A stretch of 64,000 nucleotides of DNA from Brachycybe producta (lineage: Eukaryota > Arthropoda > Diplopoda > Playtdesmida > Andrognathidae): NCBI GenBank assembly GCA_036925085.1, contig JAUPFP010000019.1, positions 2,996,501 to 3,060,500 on the forward strand. The letters are read 5' to 3'. Below the pieces are notes generated by a model. It was given only the letters and a program-made list of their open reading frames with translations. It did not search any database and was not told the origin of the DNA. Within the stretch, counting starts at the first letter, position 1, and each line of letters begins with the position of its first letter. Positions 1 through 11,550 of this stretch are shown piece by piece. A program made the position numbers and the translations under genes.

Positions 1-2228
1 TCTGAAACTTGTTCCATTGGATTATACTCTCAATGGACTGCAATGGACAGTTTTCAGTTTTGTTCGGACACCTCCAGTTCCGGAAATACAGTCGTTTGAA
101 TTACCATTAAGGTATACACCAAGGTTATCCAAGAACGGAAACCGGAAATAGGACAAGTCTGAAACTTGTTCCATTAGATTGCACTCTCAATGGACTGCAA
201 TGGACAGTTTTCAATTTTGTTCGGACACCTCCGGTTCCGGAAATACAGTCGTTTGAAATACCATTAAGGTATAAACCAAGGTTATCCTAGAACGGAAACC
301 GGAATTGGGACAAGTCTGAAACTTGTTCCTTTGCATTGTTCTCTCAATGGACTGCAATGGATAGTTTTCAGTTTTGTTCGGACACCTCCGTGTGTCCGGA
401 AATACAGTCGTTTGAATTACCATTAAGGTATACACCAAGGTTATCCTAGAACGGAAACCGGAAATAGGACAAGTCTGAAACTTGTTCCATTGGATTGCAC
501 TCTCAATGGACTGCAATGGACAGTTTTCAATTTTGTTCGGACACCTCCGGTTCCGGAAATACAGTCGTTTGAAATACCATTAAGGTATAAACCAAGGTTA
601 TCCTAGAACGGAAACCGGAAATGGGACAAGTCTGAAACTTGTTCCATCGCATTGTACTCTCAATGAACTGCAATGGACAGTTTTTAATTTTGTTCGGACA
701 CCTCCGGTTCCGGAAATACAGTCGTTTGAAATACTATTAAGGTATACCCCAAGGTTATCCTAGAACGGAAACCAGAAATGGGACAAGTCTGAAACTTGTT
801 CCATTGGATTATACTCTCAATGGACTGCAATGGACAGTTTTCAGTTTTGTTCGGACACCTCCAGTTCCGGAAATACAGTCGTTTGAATTACCATTAAGGT
901 ATACACCAAGGTTATCCAAGAACGGAAACCGGAAATAGGACAAGTCTGAAACTTGTTCCATTAGATTGCACTCTCAATGGACTGCAATGGACAGTTTTCA
1001 ATTTTGTTCGGACACCTCCGGTTCCGGAAATACAGTCGTTTGAAATACCATTAAGGTATAAACCAAGGTTATCCTAGAACGGAAACCGGAAATGGGACAA
1101 GTCTGAAACTTGTTCCATCACATTGTACTCTCAATGAACTGCAATGGACAGTTTTTAATTTTGTTCGGACACCTCCGGTTCCGGAAATACAGTCGTTTGA
1201 AATACTATTAAGGTATACCCCAAGGTTATCCTAGAACGGAAACCAGAAATGGGACAAGTCTGAAACTTGTTCCATTGGATTATACTCTCAATGGACTGCA
1301 ATGGACTGTTTTCAATTTTGTTCAGACACCTTCGGTTCCGGAAATACAGTCGTTTGAAATACCATTAAGGTATAAACCAAGGTTATCCTAGAACGGAAAC
1401 CGGAAATGGGACAAGTCTGAAACTTGTTCCTTTGCATTGTTCTCTCAATGGACTGCAATGGACAGTTTTCAATTTTGTTCAGACACCTCCGGTTCCAGAA
1501 ATACAGTCGTTTGAAATACCATTAAGGTATAACCCAAGGTTATCCTAGAACGGAAACCGGAAATAGGACAAGTCTGAAACTTGTTCCATTGGATTGTACT
1601 CTCAATGGACTGCAATGGACAGTTTTCAGTTTTGTTCGGACACCTCCGGTTCCGGAAATACAGTCGTTTGAATTACCATTAAGGTATACACCAAGGTTAT
1701 CCTAGAACGGAAACCGGAAATAGGACAAGTCTGAAACTTGTTCCATTGGATTGTACTCTCAATGGACTGCAATGGACAGTTTTCAATTTTGTTCGGACAC
1801 CCCCGGTTCCGGAAATACAGTCGTTTGAAATACCATTAAAGTATAACCCAAGGTTATCCTAGAACGGAAACCGCAAATGGGACAAGTCTGAAACTTGTTC
1901 CATTGGATTGTACTCTCAATAGACTACAATGGACAGTTTTCAATTTTGTTCGGACACCTCCGGTTCCGGAAATACAGTCGTTTGAAATACCATTAAGGTA
2001 TACCCCAAGGTTATTTTAGAACGGAAACCGGAAATGGGACAAGTCTGAAACTTGTTCCATTGGATTGTACTCCCAATGGACTGCAATGTACAGTTTTCAA
2101 TTTTGTTCGGACACCTCCGGTTCCGAGAATACAGTCGTTTGAAATACCATTAAGGTATAACCCAAGGTTATCCTAGAACAGAAACCGGAAATGGGACAAG
2201 TCTGAAACTTGTTCCATTGGATTGTACT
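1..2228. repeat. 157-bp satellite array, about 14 tandem copies
   Basis: Units start with TCTGAAACTTGTTCC at 1, 158, 315, 474, 631, 788, 945, 1102, 1259, 1416, 1573, 1730, 1887, 2044 and 2201. The spacing is 157 bp except one 159-bp unit with a 2-bp insertion near 393. Each unit holds an imperfect inverted repeat (GGGACAAG / CTTGTTCC), a doubled CAATGGAC and an ATACC/GGTAT pair around TTAA. Units 1, 2 and 5 closely match units 6, 7 and 8, so there is a higher-order pattern. Short open frames inside the array are not genes. Confidence 0.97.
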
Positions 2229-2246
2229 CCATTGCAGTCCATTGAA

Positions 2247-2417
2247 AGTACAATCCACTGGAACAAGTTTCAGACTTGTCCCATTTCCGGTTTCTGTTCT
2301 AGGATAACCTTGGGGTATACCTTAATGGTATTTCAAACGACTGTATTTACGGAACCGGAGGTGTCCGAACAAAATTGAAAACTGTCCATTGCAGTCCATT
2401 GAGAGTACAAGCCAATG
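2247..2417. repeat. Inverted satellite monomer (head-to-head junction)
   Basis: From 2247 the satellite runs in the opposite direction. The arms either side of an 18-bp spacer (2229-2246) are near-perfect reverse complements, with one mismatch in the first 28 bp. The right arm covers a little more than one monomer and then stops, so the array ends in a large palindrome. Confidence 0.93.
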
Positions 2418-2465
2418 AAAAAGGTTCCATGCTTCTACTATTAATGGTTACAGAAATATCTTCAT

Positions 2466-2760
2466 GTGGGGTATGGCATTAAGGTATACCCCAAATTTTT
2501 ACACTTATATTCCTCAAAAATGGTAACTGTCCAAAAAAAAAATTCACTTGTCCCAATCAGTCCATTGGCTATATATTCTATTTCAGGTGTTGTTTTAGTT
2601 GTCCCAAACACTTTGGGGTATGGCATTAAGGTGTACCTCAATTTTTGTATGCAACTTTTCTCAAAATTAAAAGCTGTCCAAAAAATTTAAAGTGTTGTCC
2701 CAAGTTGTCCATTGCCAGTAGATGTTGTCCCATTTACAAAGAAATTTGTCCCAATCACTT
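2466..2760. repeat. Diverged satellite relatives, two units about 149 bp apart
   Basis: GGGGTATGGCATTAAGGT occurs near 2468 and again near 2617, each followed by similar sequence ending in a GTCC-rich part. The ATTAAGGTATACC core is shared with the 157-bp satellite. The block joins the satellite to element A. Confidence 0.6.
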
Positions 2761-2761
2761 T

Positions 2762-3392
2762 GGGTAACAAACCCTCTCTGACTCACATCGAAATGGCGGA
2801 GTGATACACTTAGGACCATGGTCACTTGGACCTGGTTACTCCTCGTAGGTGTACACAGGTCCAAGGTATAAAAGGACCATGTTCCTCTTTGTTCCTCGTC
2901 CTTGTCTTTGCTCTCTTTTGTATTATGTTTGATTTATTCTGTTACACATCATGGGCATGAGGACGCACCTTTAGTATTCACTATTCATCCTTGTAAACTT
3001 GGCGTTTCCAGATGAGGTTAAATAAAAGCATTATAATGGAAAGCATCGTTGCCTTTATTTTTGGTAACTAATAACTTTTCTACAGAGGCCGAAGACACCA
3101 TAAGGCAGGAGACATATGATCCTGGAAGCAGCTACAAGTTCTTCTGTGGTAAACACGACAGGAGAAGATGTATATCAGTGTCGAACAGAAAGAGACAGAG
3201 AAAGATGAGCACCATCCTTCTGCATAGATTTCACCCCCATGCAGACGGATGATCGTAATCTAACTCCATCCGACTATTTCTATAGCTTGAATCTTTTCCG
3301 TGCGGGCACCGTGCGATGCAGAGAAGCAACATGCTATAATAACCATCATCATAAGTTGGGTAAAAATATAAGGTCGACGCCAAAAGCTCACA
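2762..3392 (+). repeat. Element A 5' LTR, 5'-truncated
   Basis: It matches the 3' LTR at 5362-6055 and the LTRs of element B, but lacks the first ~60 bp with the TGTAACACC start. It keeps a TATA box (2867-2873) with the palindromic motif just upstream, and a poly(A) signal near 3023. It ends in CTCACA immediately before the primer binding site. Confidence 0.85.
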
Positions 3393-3394
3393 TT

Positions 3395-3412
3395 TGGTGG
3401 AGGTGCGGGGTA
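3395..3412 (+). other. Primer binding site of element A
   Basis: TGGTGGAGGTGCGGGGTA begins 3 bp after the LTR end. Its complement ends in CACCTCCACCA, the 3' end expected of a eukaryotic tRNA-Ala. This fits an LTR retrotransposon primed by tRNA-Ala; the tRNA match is from general knowledge, not a search. Confidence 0.8.
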
Positions 3413-5323
3413 TGCCTCCATTTGCCTTCTCCGACCTATCTACAGAAGCCGTCCTTTGTGTAAAGTTTTGTGATTGTGCCTCACGATCCTCCGTCCGTCC
3501 TTTTTGTGTAGAAGCCACGTGTTGAAAGAGGCCAGCAATCACATCATTGGCCGACTGTGGAATCGCGTGTTGAAGAAGACTCTGTGATCACACACATCAC
3601 AGGTCGACCGTGCGATTCTGTGTCCTGTCCAGAGACACGTATAGAAAGATCTTTTGTCTGCCATCTGCTTAGCACTCGGGGGAACACGGAGGCAACTGTT
3701 GTGGATACATGTGTTTCCGTCCATGTTTTTGCATTTTGTTTTTTCAAGGTTGCTGCAGGGGCCCGCCCCAGAGAACCTCAGCAGGCTCGTAAGGGCCATC
3801 ATTCTTCTCAAGACTCTCTCCGATGCTCACAGCCACACCGCTCTCTGCCACGTGGCTCCCAACCTCATCCCCGATGCCAACCCGACGGAAGAAGCCATCA
3901 GGAGCACCACAGCACCTTCCAAAACAGCTCTTCGCCGCGTGACAGCTTCAACCAAAGGGCCACGGTACCTTCACAGGACCTGTGCATCCAGCTGGACCGC
4001 GACCATAGCCACGTGTATCAGGGCCCAACGAATCTGGCCCCGTGCCGTCCTCCTCCTCCGTCATCTCCGGGTCACCCTCCTGGAAAGCATACTCATGTGC
4101 CCCCAGCGTGTCTGCCTTACACTGATCGTGCCGCCTTTTTAAAGAAGCAAATGGCCAATACAGACCTTCTACAGGACGTAATGTGGGAGGGAGGCGATCC
4201 ACGGGAAGCACTGGGTCTTCCCCCAGGAGGCGGCAAACCTGCAGAGGCCCTGAGCAAGAGATTGGCCTCGAAGCGACAGTGTCAGCGAGCCCATGATATG
4301 GCCTGGTCCACCTTGCGCCACGCTAGGCCAATCACAGGCACATTTGATGGCACGAAATCTGCAGCCTCCGAACCACCACACGCCCGGCCACACTACTCCT
4401 TGTCGGGACTACTGTGAGGCGGTTACCACTGGATCGTCCTTTCCGAACGGCCACCTCTGGAGAAAGGCTCCTCAACAATCGCTGGGTCACTTGGCAGCGC
4501 GAAGTACACTCTGCCAATACCCTCTACGTGGGACACTTCGCTCTGGAGGAAGGGTTCCCTCAGTTGGACCTCCCTCCACGGGAGCAATATATCATGAGAC
4601 TCTCCAGCCAGGTGAACACCTTCATTACAATACAAGCGAAGGATTGTCGAGACCCTGAGCTTCACCGGAGACTCCATCGACGCAGCTACATCTGCCCTTC
4701 TGGGGGTTTTCGTTAACTCCATCTTTGGGCTGCCAGCAGGACAAACATTCCGCACCAGTCGTACCTTCATCCTGAAACCGGGCCTCCGCTACAGGACCGC
4801 CATCCTGTGGGATGCCGCTTGGGCCATTCTACACAACAAGCGGTCCTCCAGGCAAATCATCGGGGACCAGGACATACACAACATCTTCCAACGGGACCTG
4901 CCGGACAACCAGGGTCAGTGGCATTCGGTTGCCTCCTGCTATCAATGAGTCCAGCTTCTACAGATTCATGGATCCAGGACCTAACCCTCTGCAACAGGAA
5001 TAGCTGCGCCGCCCCATGACTCGTGGGGCCACCACCCATTCAAGTGGTGATATCGAAAAATTATAAAAAAATATAAAACACACAACTATTCTTTTTCTGT
5101 ACCTTTAATGTACCTTTTCGAAACCATCATACATTTCTTTAACAGACATTCGCTAATCGGCGAACTTTTTAACAGCAAAATTTTATGTTTTCAGTTTTTT
5201 CATTAAAAGGCACTGACACTGTTGTGCCAGTGCTCTTCCGAGTGTACCTCTGTACAAGGTGCGTCCACATTTACCCGTGCCTCCCCTGCTCGCACAATTT
5301 GACCCCTTCCTCCACTCTTGGCT
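3413..5323 (+). pseudogene. Internal region of element A: leader plus a broken gene of unknown function
   Basis: The leader (3413-3747) aligns with the B leader (23570-24080). The sequence then jumps to the equivalent of about 30655 in B, so A lacks roughly 6.5 kb including all of gag and protease. What follows is the 3' half of the unrecognised B gene. A proline/arginine-rich stretch is open in two overlapping frames (about 3557-4417 and 3654-4142). A C-terminal part (about 4660-4948) contains LWDAAWA and NKRSSRQIIGD, shared with B, and ends in TGA at 4946-4948. No reverse transcriptase or integrase is present. I do not recognise the protein. From 4949 to 5323 I see only A/T-rich and 3' untranslated-like sequence. 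Confidence 0.75.
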
Positions 5324-5361
5324 GGAGTACGAGGACGTACTCCAAGCAAAGTTGGAGGGTA
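5324..5361 (+). promoter_or_regulatory. Hairpin plus polypurine tract of element A
   Basis: A perfect 7-bp hairpin (GGAGTAC, loop GAGGAC, GTACTCC; 5324-5343) is followed by the purine-rich AAGCAAAGTTGGAGGGTA, which abuts the 3' LTR. Element B has the same sequence at 32213-32250. The tract should prime plus-strand DNA synthesis. Confidence 0.75.
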
Positions 5362-6055
5362 TGTAACACCCAGCAACTCCTGCTCCTGCCAAAACTATAG
5401 CCTGGGGGGTAAACAACTCCTGTTTGTCCCTCCCTCCTTTCCCAATTAATATTCTGATGGCGGAGTGATACACTTATGACCTTAGCCACTTGGACCTGGT
5501 TACACCGCGTAGGTGTACACAGGTCCAAGGTATAAAAGGACGATGTTCCTCTTTGTTCGTCGTCCTTGTCTTTGCTCTAAACTTTGTATTACGTAGATAT
5601 TATTCCGTACCACATCATGGGCATGAGGACGCACCTTTGATAAATAACATTCGTCTTTGTAATCTTCACGTTTCTTTACAAAGATGAATAAAAGTGTTAC
5701 AATAAGAAACCACGTTGTCTTTATGTTCCGGAACTAATAACTTCTCTACAGAGGCCGGAGACACCATAAGGTAAAGAGCGCATACAGATCCTGATGCAGC
5801 GACAACATCTTCTACTGCCGGTAAATATCAACAGGAGGAGATGTACATCAGCGTTGACGGAGAATAGGATGGCCACCATCCTTCTGCACAGATTTCACCC
5901 CCATGCAGGAGGATGATCGCAATCCATCGCCATCCAACTCTTTCTATAGCTCGGACTTCTCCGTGCGGGCACGGCGCGATGCAGAGAAGAAACGAGCTAT
6001 AGAAACCATCATCATAAGTTGGGTAAAAATATAAGGTCGACGTCAAAAGCTCACA
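5362..6055 (+). repeat. Element A 3' LTR (694 bp)
   Basis: It starts TGTAACACCC and ends CTCACA, with a TATA box at 5531, and aligns over its whole length with the B LTRs. It is followed by TATA, which would fit a 4-bp target duplication, but the matching 5' flank is lost. Divergence from the A 5' LTR is visibly greater than between the two B LTRs, so A is the older insertion. Confidence 0.93.
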
Positions 6056-6415
6056 TATATGCACTAAGCTCGTTTTAGACCTAATATTCTAGACTGAGCC
6101 ACCACCCCATATTAGGTCTCCAGCATGTATAATTTAAGGCCTAGTAAATGTTACATGTTTATTTTAGATGTAATACAAATGTTAAAAAAGCACAAATAAT
6201 AAACGAAAAACGAAACGAAAAACAAAAAAATGAACCAGATAATTGTTTCAGTATAGTGACCACGTAATTTGGCACATGCACTATGAACATGTCTGTCTTT
6301 GGCACATTTGACTATATATACATGAAATGACTAAATTCGAGTGTAAAAGGATTATAATATACTACAATACATAATGAAGAAAGAAAACAATAGTCTAATA
6401 CAAAATCATTTAAAT
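6056..6415 (-). other. 3' untranslated region of the COLGALT gene
   Basis: On the minus strand this follows the COLGALT stop codon. It is A/T-rich and holds a candidate poly(A) signal AATAAA (plus-strand 6158-6163) about 255 bp after the stop. No other gene is seen. The far end borders the element A LTR. Confidence 0.6.
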
Positions 6416-6572
6416 TTAAAATTCTTCATGAATTTTTAAATTTAAAACAGATGAGTCTTCTGTGTCACTGACATAGTCTTTTTCTCCAGTATAATGTGAT
6501 GGGTACACAAGAAGAGGCGCAGCTGAATATGCTTTTAGATTTCGCTGTTGATAATAACCTTTCCATGAAACC
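6416..6572 (-). CDS. COLGALT: Procollagen galactosyltransferase, last exon
   Basis: This is the final exon of a glycosyltransferase-25 family enzyme, which in the ER adds galactose to hydroxylysine in collagens. The encoded residues include NLKAYSAAPLL and SHYTGEKDYVSDTE, matching the conserved C-terminal part of animal COLGALT1. On the minus strand a splice acceptor (TTGTTACAG) precedes the exon; its first base completes a GAG codon begun by the exon at 7494-7697. The stop is TAA at plus-strand 6416-6418. The protein ends HEEF rather than the usual RDEL/KDEL type. HEEF may be a variant ER-retrieval tail, but that is inference. Confidence 0.92.
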
Positions 6573-7493
6573 CTGTAACAAATAAGCGGTTTGAATTTTA
6601 GATTTAATGTGAAGATGCAGCTGATCGAGTTTCTGTCATGTATAGGACGGGGTATAAACATAATAAAACATTCGATGTGTTTCAATGAGCTGCACACGGG
6701 ACGTTCAGGTAATCACTTATAATTAGAATTTGCCCATTGAAACAGCACACTAAGGAATCAAGACTGACAAATCTGGACAGACAGATCATTCGATCAGTCA
6801 TTCATGTATGTGTTCCAGAGAAGGTTCCAGGGTAGATCTAAAATAGTCAGTACACCATATTAAGGGAAAAAGAAACGAATCTTCACTGTGAAAGATCAGA
6901 TCTGCAATCTCTCTAAGCTCTAATCCAATTTCGTGAATGGGTATTTCTATAAAACTGTGCCCCTGAAAGGTCAGTACTGATCCCTTAGGATCCCCTGAGA
7001 AAATAGATTTTTGCCCTGGCATTTTATACTGAATTGCCAATATTTTTTGAAAAAAGAATAACCGGCCCAATTGAATAACGGCATTTGCCCGAGCTGCCCT
7101 TTGGCCAGCCAGTCTCTGGTTGGGTTAAATTACAGTAGGTGTAGTTAGGTTAAGTTAGGCTTCAGTTGCAGGAGCTATGTGAGCATACCCCCACAATGTA
7201 AAAAAATCACTTGCTTATGGTGCAAATTAGCCTGAGACCAGCATTAGCTGCTCCCCTCCTATTTCTCAATACGATTACAAACATAGGATCACTTCAATTG
7301 AAAGTTGGAAACCTGCATATCGTTGTGTTCTAAACAAATATCACTAAACTGGATTAATTCTTCTAAGTGTAAATGACTATTAAAGCTTTCTAGGAACAAT
7401 CTACTACACCCCACCAGGTGATTTATAACTATTTACAATAATGCAAAACGTCCCCGCAAATCATACATTATTTAAATTATTAACAAAACTTAC
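6573..7493 (-). other. COLGALT intron (last)
   Basis: A/T-rich sequence between two COLGALT exons, with minus-strand GTAAGT donor and CAG acceptor. It contains a few TTAGGTTA-like units near 7137. An open frame at 6798-7070 has no recognisable similarity and is taken as chance. Confidence 0.85.
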
Positions 7494-7697
7494 TCTGGAT
7501 GTTTGTCAAACATAATTGGAAGAAACTCATCTACAGGCACTAATTTTGATAGAGGATCAGCATTCAACAGTTTCTTTGCTCCGTTCAATGAAATTGTATA
7601 ACAAAGAGTCCAATAAGAGTAACCGGCCCAAACAATTGATGATGCTCCATTTACATACGGTTCCTCTTTTTCCATCAATCGCTTTCGTCCTAAGTAG
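7494..7697 (-). CDS. COLGALT: Procollagen galactosyltransferase, penultimate exon
   Basis: The exon encodes YLGRKRL, then [21 protein letters not shown], split here as AGYSYWTL and SLNGAKKLL, then [17 protein letters not shown]. These are the conserved glycosyltransferase-25 segments seen in animal COLGALT proteins. Acceptor TTTAG and donor GTAAGT are both present on the minus strand. The upstream phase joins the exon at 8800-8937 to give WDLIYLGRKRL, exactly as expected. The downstream phase joins the last exon. No frameshift or stop is seen, so the gene looks functional here. Confidence 0.95.
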
Positions 7698-8168
7698 CTA
7701 AAGTAAAAGGCAAAACATTAACATAATTATACCAAAGTAAATGATTTACACTTTCTGTTACTGGGCAAGTGTTAATTTTTTAGAAACAGCATAAAGCGAT
7801 TAAAATGGACAATTGCCAGATTTCTCGTACAGAATAGCGTCATCCCATAGCCTGAAACATCAATATGAAGGTGCTATTAAGGTGTAAAAGAAACAAAAGA
7901 ATTTGAACAAAGTTTTTCGGGAATGGCATAATTTCTACTGAAAATGGACAATTCATGAGAACATTCAATTTTTTTTCACAGCTCTTGTTTTCAAATTTAC
8001 AACCAATGGACTTATTTCACAATGTAAAGATTTTATTAAATGACCCCCATACATTAATGCCACCACCCATAATAATAGTAGTAATAGTAGTAGGAGTAGT
8101 AGTAGTAGTAGTAGTGGTAGTGGTAGTAGTAGTAGTAGTGGTAGTAGTAGTAGTGGTTGTAGTAGTAA

Positions 8169-8234
<66 letters not shown>

Positions 8235-8799
8235 AAGTAGAAGTAGTAGTAGTAGTAGTAGTACTACTAACAGTTGTAGGAGTGGTAGTAGTAGTAGTAT
8301 TAATAGTGGTAATAGTAGGAGTAGTAATAGTAGTAGTAGTAATTGTAGTTGTATTATAAGTAGTAAGAGTAGTAGTAGTAATAGTAATAGTAGTAGTAGT
8401 AGTTGTAGTAATAGTAACAGTAGTAATAGTAGTAATGGTGGTAGTAGTAGTAGTAGTTGTAGTAGTACAATAGTAGCTGCAGGAGCAGTAGTAGCAGCAG
8501 TAATGGCAGCAGTAATATTGTCATGGCCTGGTCTGGCTCTCCGATTGATTTGGGTGTGCAGACCACTACTCAAGGGTTCACTAGAGTGCATGCTCGCATT
8601 CGTTCTCGTCCCTAATTCAGAGTCTGGATGGTGAGAATATTATCAAAAGTGTTTGAGGAACAAGGAGGTTTGTTACTAGACTAGTGCAGTATTCTATTTA
8701 TAAAATTACTATATATACCGGGTACTGTATTTGCTAAAAATATTTTATCAATGAAAAAGGTAGCCCACTAATGCGACACAAATATTTTAAAATGCTTAC
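7698..8799 (-). other. COLGALT intron with a long AGT microsatellite
   Basis: The intron lies between the 7494-7697 and 8800-8937 exons. It is dominated by the trinucleotide tract at 8069-8517. The rest is A/T-rich with no coding signal that I can support. Confidence 0.85.
8069..8517. repeat. (AGT)n microsatellite, about 450 bp
   Basis: Long runs of AGT interrupted by AAT, GGT, TGT and AGA variants. The longest pure run is around 8172-8213. In the COLGALT pre-mRNA the tract would read (ACU)n. Homopolymeric Val, Leu or Tyr open frames here are artefacts. Confidence 0.97.
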
Positions 8800-8937
8800 A
8801 TAAGATCCCATTCTATTTGCAAATGTTCTGCTTCTTGCATGAGTAACTTCAGTTTTTTACGAAAGTATGGTTCGAATCGGATGTCATCTTCGAAAACTAT
8901 GACTTTCTGATAATTATTATCAACCACCTGAATATGA
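8800..8937 (-). CDS. COLGALT: Procollagen galactosyltransferase, third-from-last exon
   Basis: It encodes QKVIVFEDDIRFEPYF and ends EWDL plus two bases. VFEDD-RFE is the metal/UDP-sugar-binding acidic motif of the glycosyltransferase-25 domain. The minus-strand acceptor is a good polypyrimidine tract ending CAG and the donor is GTAAGC; the exon joins 7494-7697 in phase. I could not identify earlier exons in 8938-22000, so they are probably beyond this window or separated by long TE-filled introns. Confidence 0.93.
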
Positions 8938-9276
8938 AAAAAAAATGAGCAATGGCATTGAAATTATTTTATTAAAACAAACATAAAACATGTGCTGAGG
9001 TGCCAAGATTGCTAATGTGCATGGGGCAGTGAAAAATATGAATCAACGTATACCTCCTACTTTTACACAGGGACATCCCTGTGACTAACAAACTATATTA
9101 GCCATATTTCAGGAAAATAAAAAGACAAAAATGGACAAAAATATAAATGAAACATTAAAAAGTGTACCAAGTTGTCAAATGCAAAATAGCTATAAAAAAA
9201 CGAATGGCAATACACTATGAACTTGTAAAATATTCGTAACCAGTAACATCATAAAAACACACAAGTCACAACAATA
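8938..9276. other. No gene seen
   Basis: A/T-rich sequence between the COLGALT exon and the mariner element, presumably intronic. No repeat or coding signal can be supported. Confidence 0.5.
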
Positions 9277-10667
9277 CACCGTGAGTCAGTGAATCAGGCA
9301 TCCTTTTTAAAAATATAATAACTCGGTCAAAAATCATCTGATTATTATGAAATTTGGCACAACTGTAGATGAAATGTTAACTAACACTTTGCCTATTTCA
9401 ATTTCTGTTCAAATGTCCACTGCCAGCTGCAACACGCGTTTAGTCGGATCCGCCACTTGTGCACTGCAGCGTTTATGATGCTTTGGTCTAGCTCACTCCA
9501 AGCCTGTGTTATCCGATTTTTCAGCTCATCAACACTGTTTATTTTGCTTCAGTAAACCTTTTCTTGCATGACGCCCCAAATGCCATAGTCCACGGGGTTG
9601 AGGTCGGGACTATAGAGTGGCCACAAAGTTGGTTCGATGAATTCGGGTGTTTCCTGGGTGAGAAACGCAACTGTATCCTTGGCAGTGTGAGCCGGTGCTC
9701 CATCCTGCTGGAAAATGAAGAATTCTGACATTTCCTTCATGTCAGGAAGGAGACAGTTTTTCAGAAGTTCATTGCGGTAGTATTCACCATTAATTTGTCA
9801 AAATGAATTCCTGTGGCACCCAACAATGACACTCCCACCGACACCATTACTGATTTGCTGAACTTTGGTTTAATTTGCAGCAATCGTTCAGCAGGTATGT
9901 CATTCTTTCTAGATGTAGCTGGCGTGTAAACACGATCGTTCTGCTTATTGGTAGGTCGAGCAACAGTGAAAACTTTTTCATCTGTGAAAAATATGAAGCT
10001 CACTTTGTGTTCTGGGAAACGATGCAAAAGTTGTTTGCAACGTGAAAGACGAGAGACTTTGTTACTTTCAGTTAATTCCGTTGCCCCATGTTTTTTGAAA
10101 CATTTTAAGTTGAGTTCCTTTGTGATTATTCTGGACACAGAACTTTGCGAAACACCTGTCAGACGAGCAATTTCACGTTGGGAGCGATGTGTTTGCTGTT
10201 GTTCTTCCTGACTCAAAATGAGCTCATTAACGGTGTTGATATTATTGTCAATGAGCGCAGTCCGGTTTCCCCCTCTGCCTTTCCACGCAAACTCCATCCT
10301 TTGTTGGGAAATTCTTTAAGAATTCGTTTAGCACCATAATTTTTGTTTTCACGAAGAAATTTGATGGCAATTTTGTCTTCTTCAGTGAACGGCATTTTCA
10401 AGCTAGCAGACAAACCAATTGGTAATCGCGCCGCTGTGCTACAGCGCCCTCTGCAGACCAAAAAACTCTGTGGTGAGAAATTAAAGGTGCGCTTATTTAA
10501 ATTCTAAAATAAGGCATTCTGTTTAAATTCTAAAAGAAGGCATTCTGTTTAAATTCTAAAAGAAGGCATTCTCATCTACAGCTGTGCCAAATTTCATAAT
10601 AATCGGAAGATTTTTGACCGAGTTATTAAATGTTTAAAAAGGGTGCCAGATTTCCTGACTTACGGTG
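9277..10667 (-). mobile_element. Tc1/mariner element, DD37D type (1391 bp)
   Basis: Terminal inverted repeats of about 37 bp (CACCGTRAGTCAG... with TTTTTAAA inside) are each flanked by a TA dinucleotide, the target duplication of this superfamily. A degenerate transposase gene fills the interior on the minus strand. Confidence 0.9.
9391..10395 (-). pseudogene. Tc1/mariner transposase, frameshifted
   Basis: A DNA-binding N-terminal part starts MPFTEEDK. A second helix-turn-helix stretch contains EIARLTGVSQSSVSRI. The first catalytic Asp is in FTDEKVF, the second in QQDGAPAHT and the third in SPDLNPVDYGIWG. The spacing between the second and third Asp is 37 residues, the DD37D signature. The frame shifts near 10290 and near 9800, and an in-frame TGA follows MQEKVY near 9550, after which readable C-terminal sequence (DELKNRITQAW) continues. 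The three breaks imply an inactive copy. Confidence 0.9.
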
Positions 10668-11297
10668 TATACTGTACAGTGCAGTAAAATAATTTAAGAA
10701 AAAGAACAAAATACATGCATCAAACATAAAGAAAAAATTTAGAAAAAATAGATTAATAATTATAATTTAATTGTTTTCAATGTCAAGTTTTTTTTCCCTT
10801 TGTAATTTCTGTATTGTGGCACACCTACTCTATCACCTCCCAACAGTTACGTTGCAGGGGTGCAGATTAATCCGTTTTACAAATGTGGTCCGAGTCCGAC
10901 TGTCCAACTGATGACAGATGTGCCTTCCCAATACTGCTTATCACAAGCAGTGGCCACACTTAGAGATTTTCTACTCAGGGAGCCAAATCCAAACAAATCT
11001 TTTAAGTCACAATGTTACTATAAGTCTATAACCATCTGTTTTATTTACAAGGTGCATACTTTTGCACTGAATTGTCATAAAAATATAGTTGGAACATGCC
11101 AGCTCGCCACCTAAATAAAAAAAGGCCAAGAGTATCATCTAAAGATGCGTAGCCACAGCAAACCTTCATAGATAGGTTGAACGTGTTCTTTTATACCATT
11201 TTAGTATCGAAGATTAGTTAGTCACGTGTTTCAATATCCTGCAGAGACTATCTCACATGTTGGGAGAAGCAGGTGTGATGTCCATCGACATCCACCA
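10668..11297. other. No gene seen
   Basis: A/T-rich sequence. An open frame at 10860-11114 has no recognisable motifs. No repeats or splice-bounded exons can be supported. Confidence 0.5.
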
Positions 11298-11500
11298 CCC
11301 ACAGGCAGTTTTGCCTAGCAGTAAGATTTCATTTACTCCGCCCTTTTATGAGCGTCAGAATTATCAGAGCGTCCAATTAAAAATTGATATCCCTCATAAA
11401 AGAGCGGGGCATATGATATCAAACCAAGTAACAAACCAATTAGAAATTGATGCCTCTCATAAAAAGGCGGGGCAAACGAAATCTTAGTGCTGGGCAGAAC
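11298..11500. repeat. Foldback MITE copy (GCCCTTTTATGA family), rearranged
   Basis: It contains CCGCCCTTTTATGA near 11339 and the reverse complements TCATAAAAGAGCGGGGC and TCATAAAAAGGCGGGGC downstream, around the shared core AACCAATTAGAAATTGATG. The same element appears compactly at 33137-33264 and at 11940-12070. Confidence 0.65.
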
Positions 11501-11550
11501 TGTCTGTTCCACCACCACCTTCCCACCAGTGGCACAACAATTATATATAT

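Noticed and set aside
1-2228. CRISPR-like array
   Set aside because: Units are fully repeated with no unique spacers, and the DNA is eukaryotic; it is a satellite.
6798-7070. Minus-strand open frame as another COLGALT exon
   Set aside because: The flanking exons already join in phase with no gap against the known protein, and the frame has no family similarity.
7861-7960. Satellite relative (CTATTAAGGTGTA...)
   Set aside because: Only a short, weak similarity; could be chance in A/T-rich DNA.
7955-8591. Long open frames of Val, Leu or Tyr on both strands
   Set aside because: By-product of the AGT microsatellite, which lacks stops in some frames.
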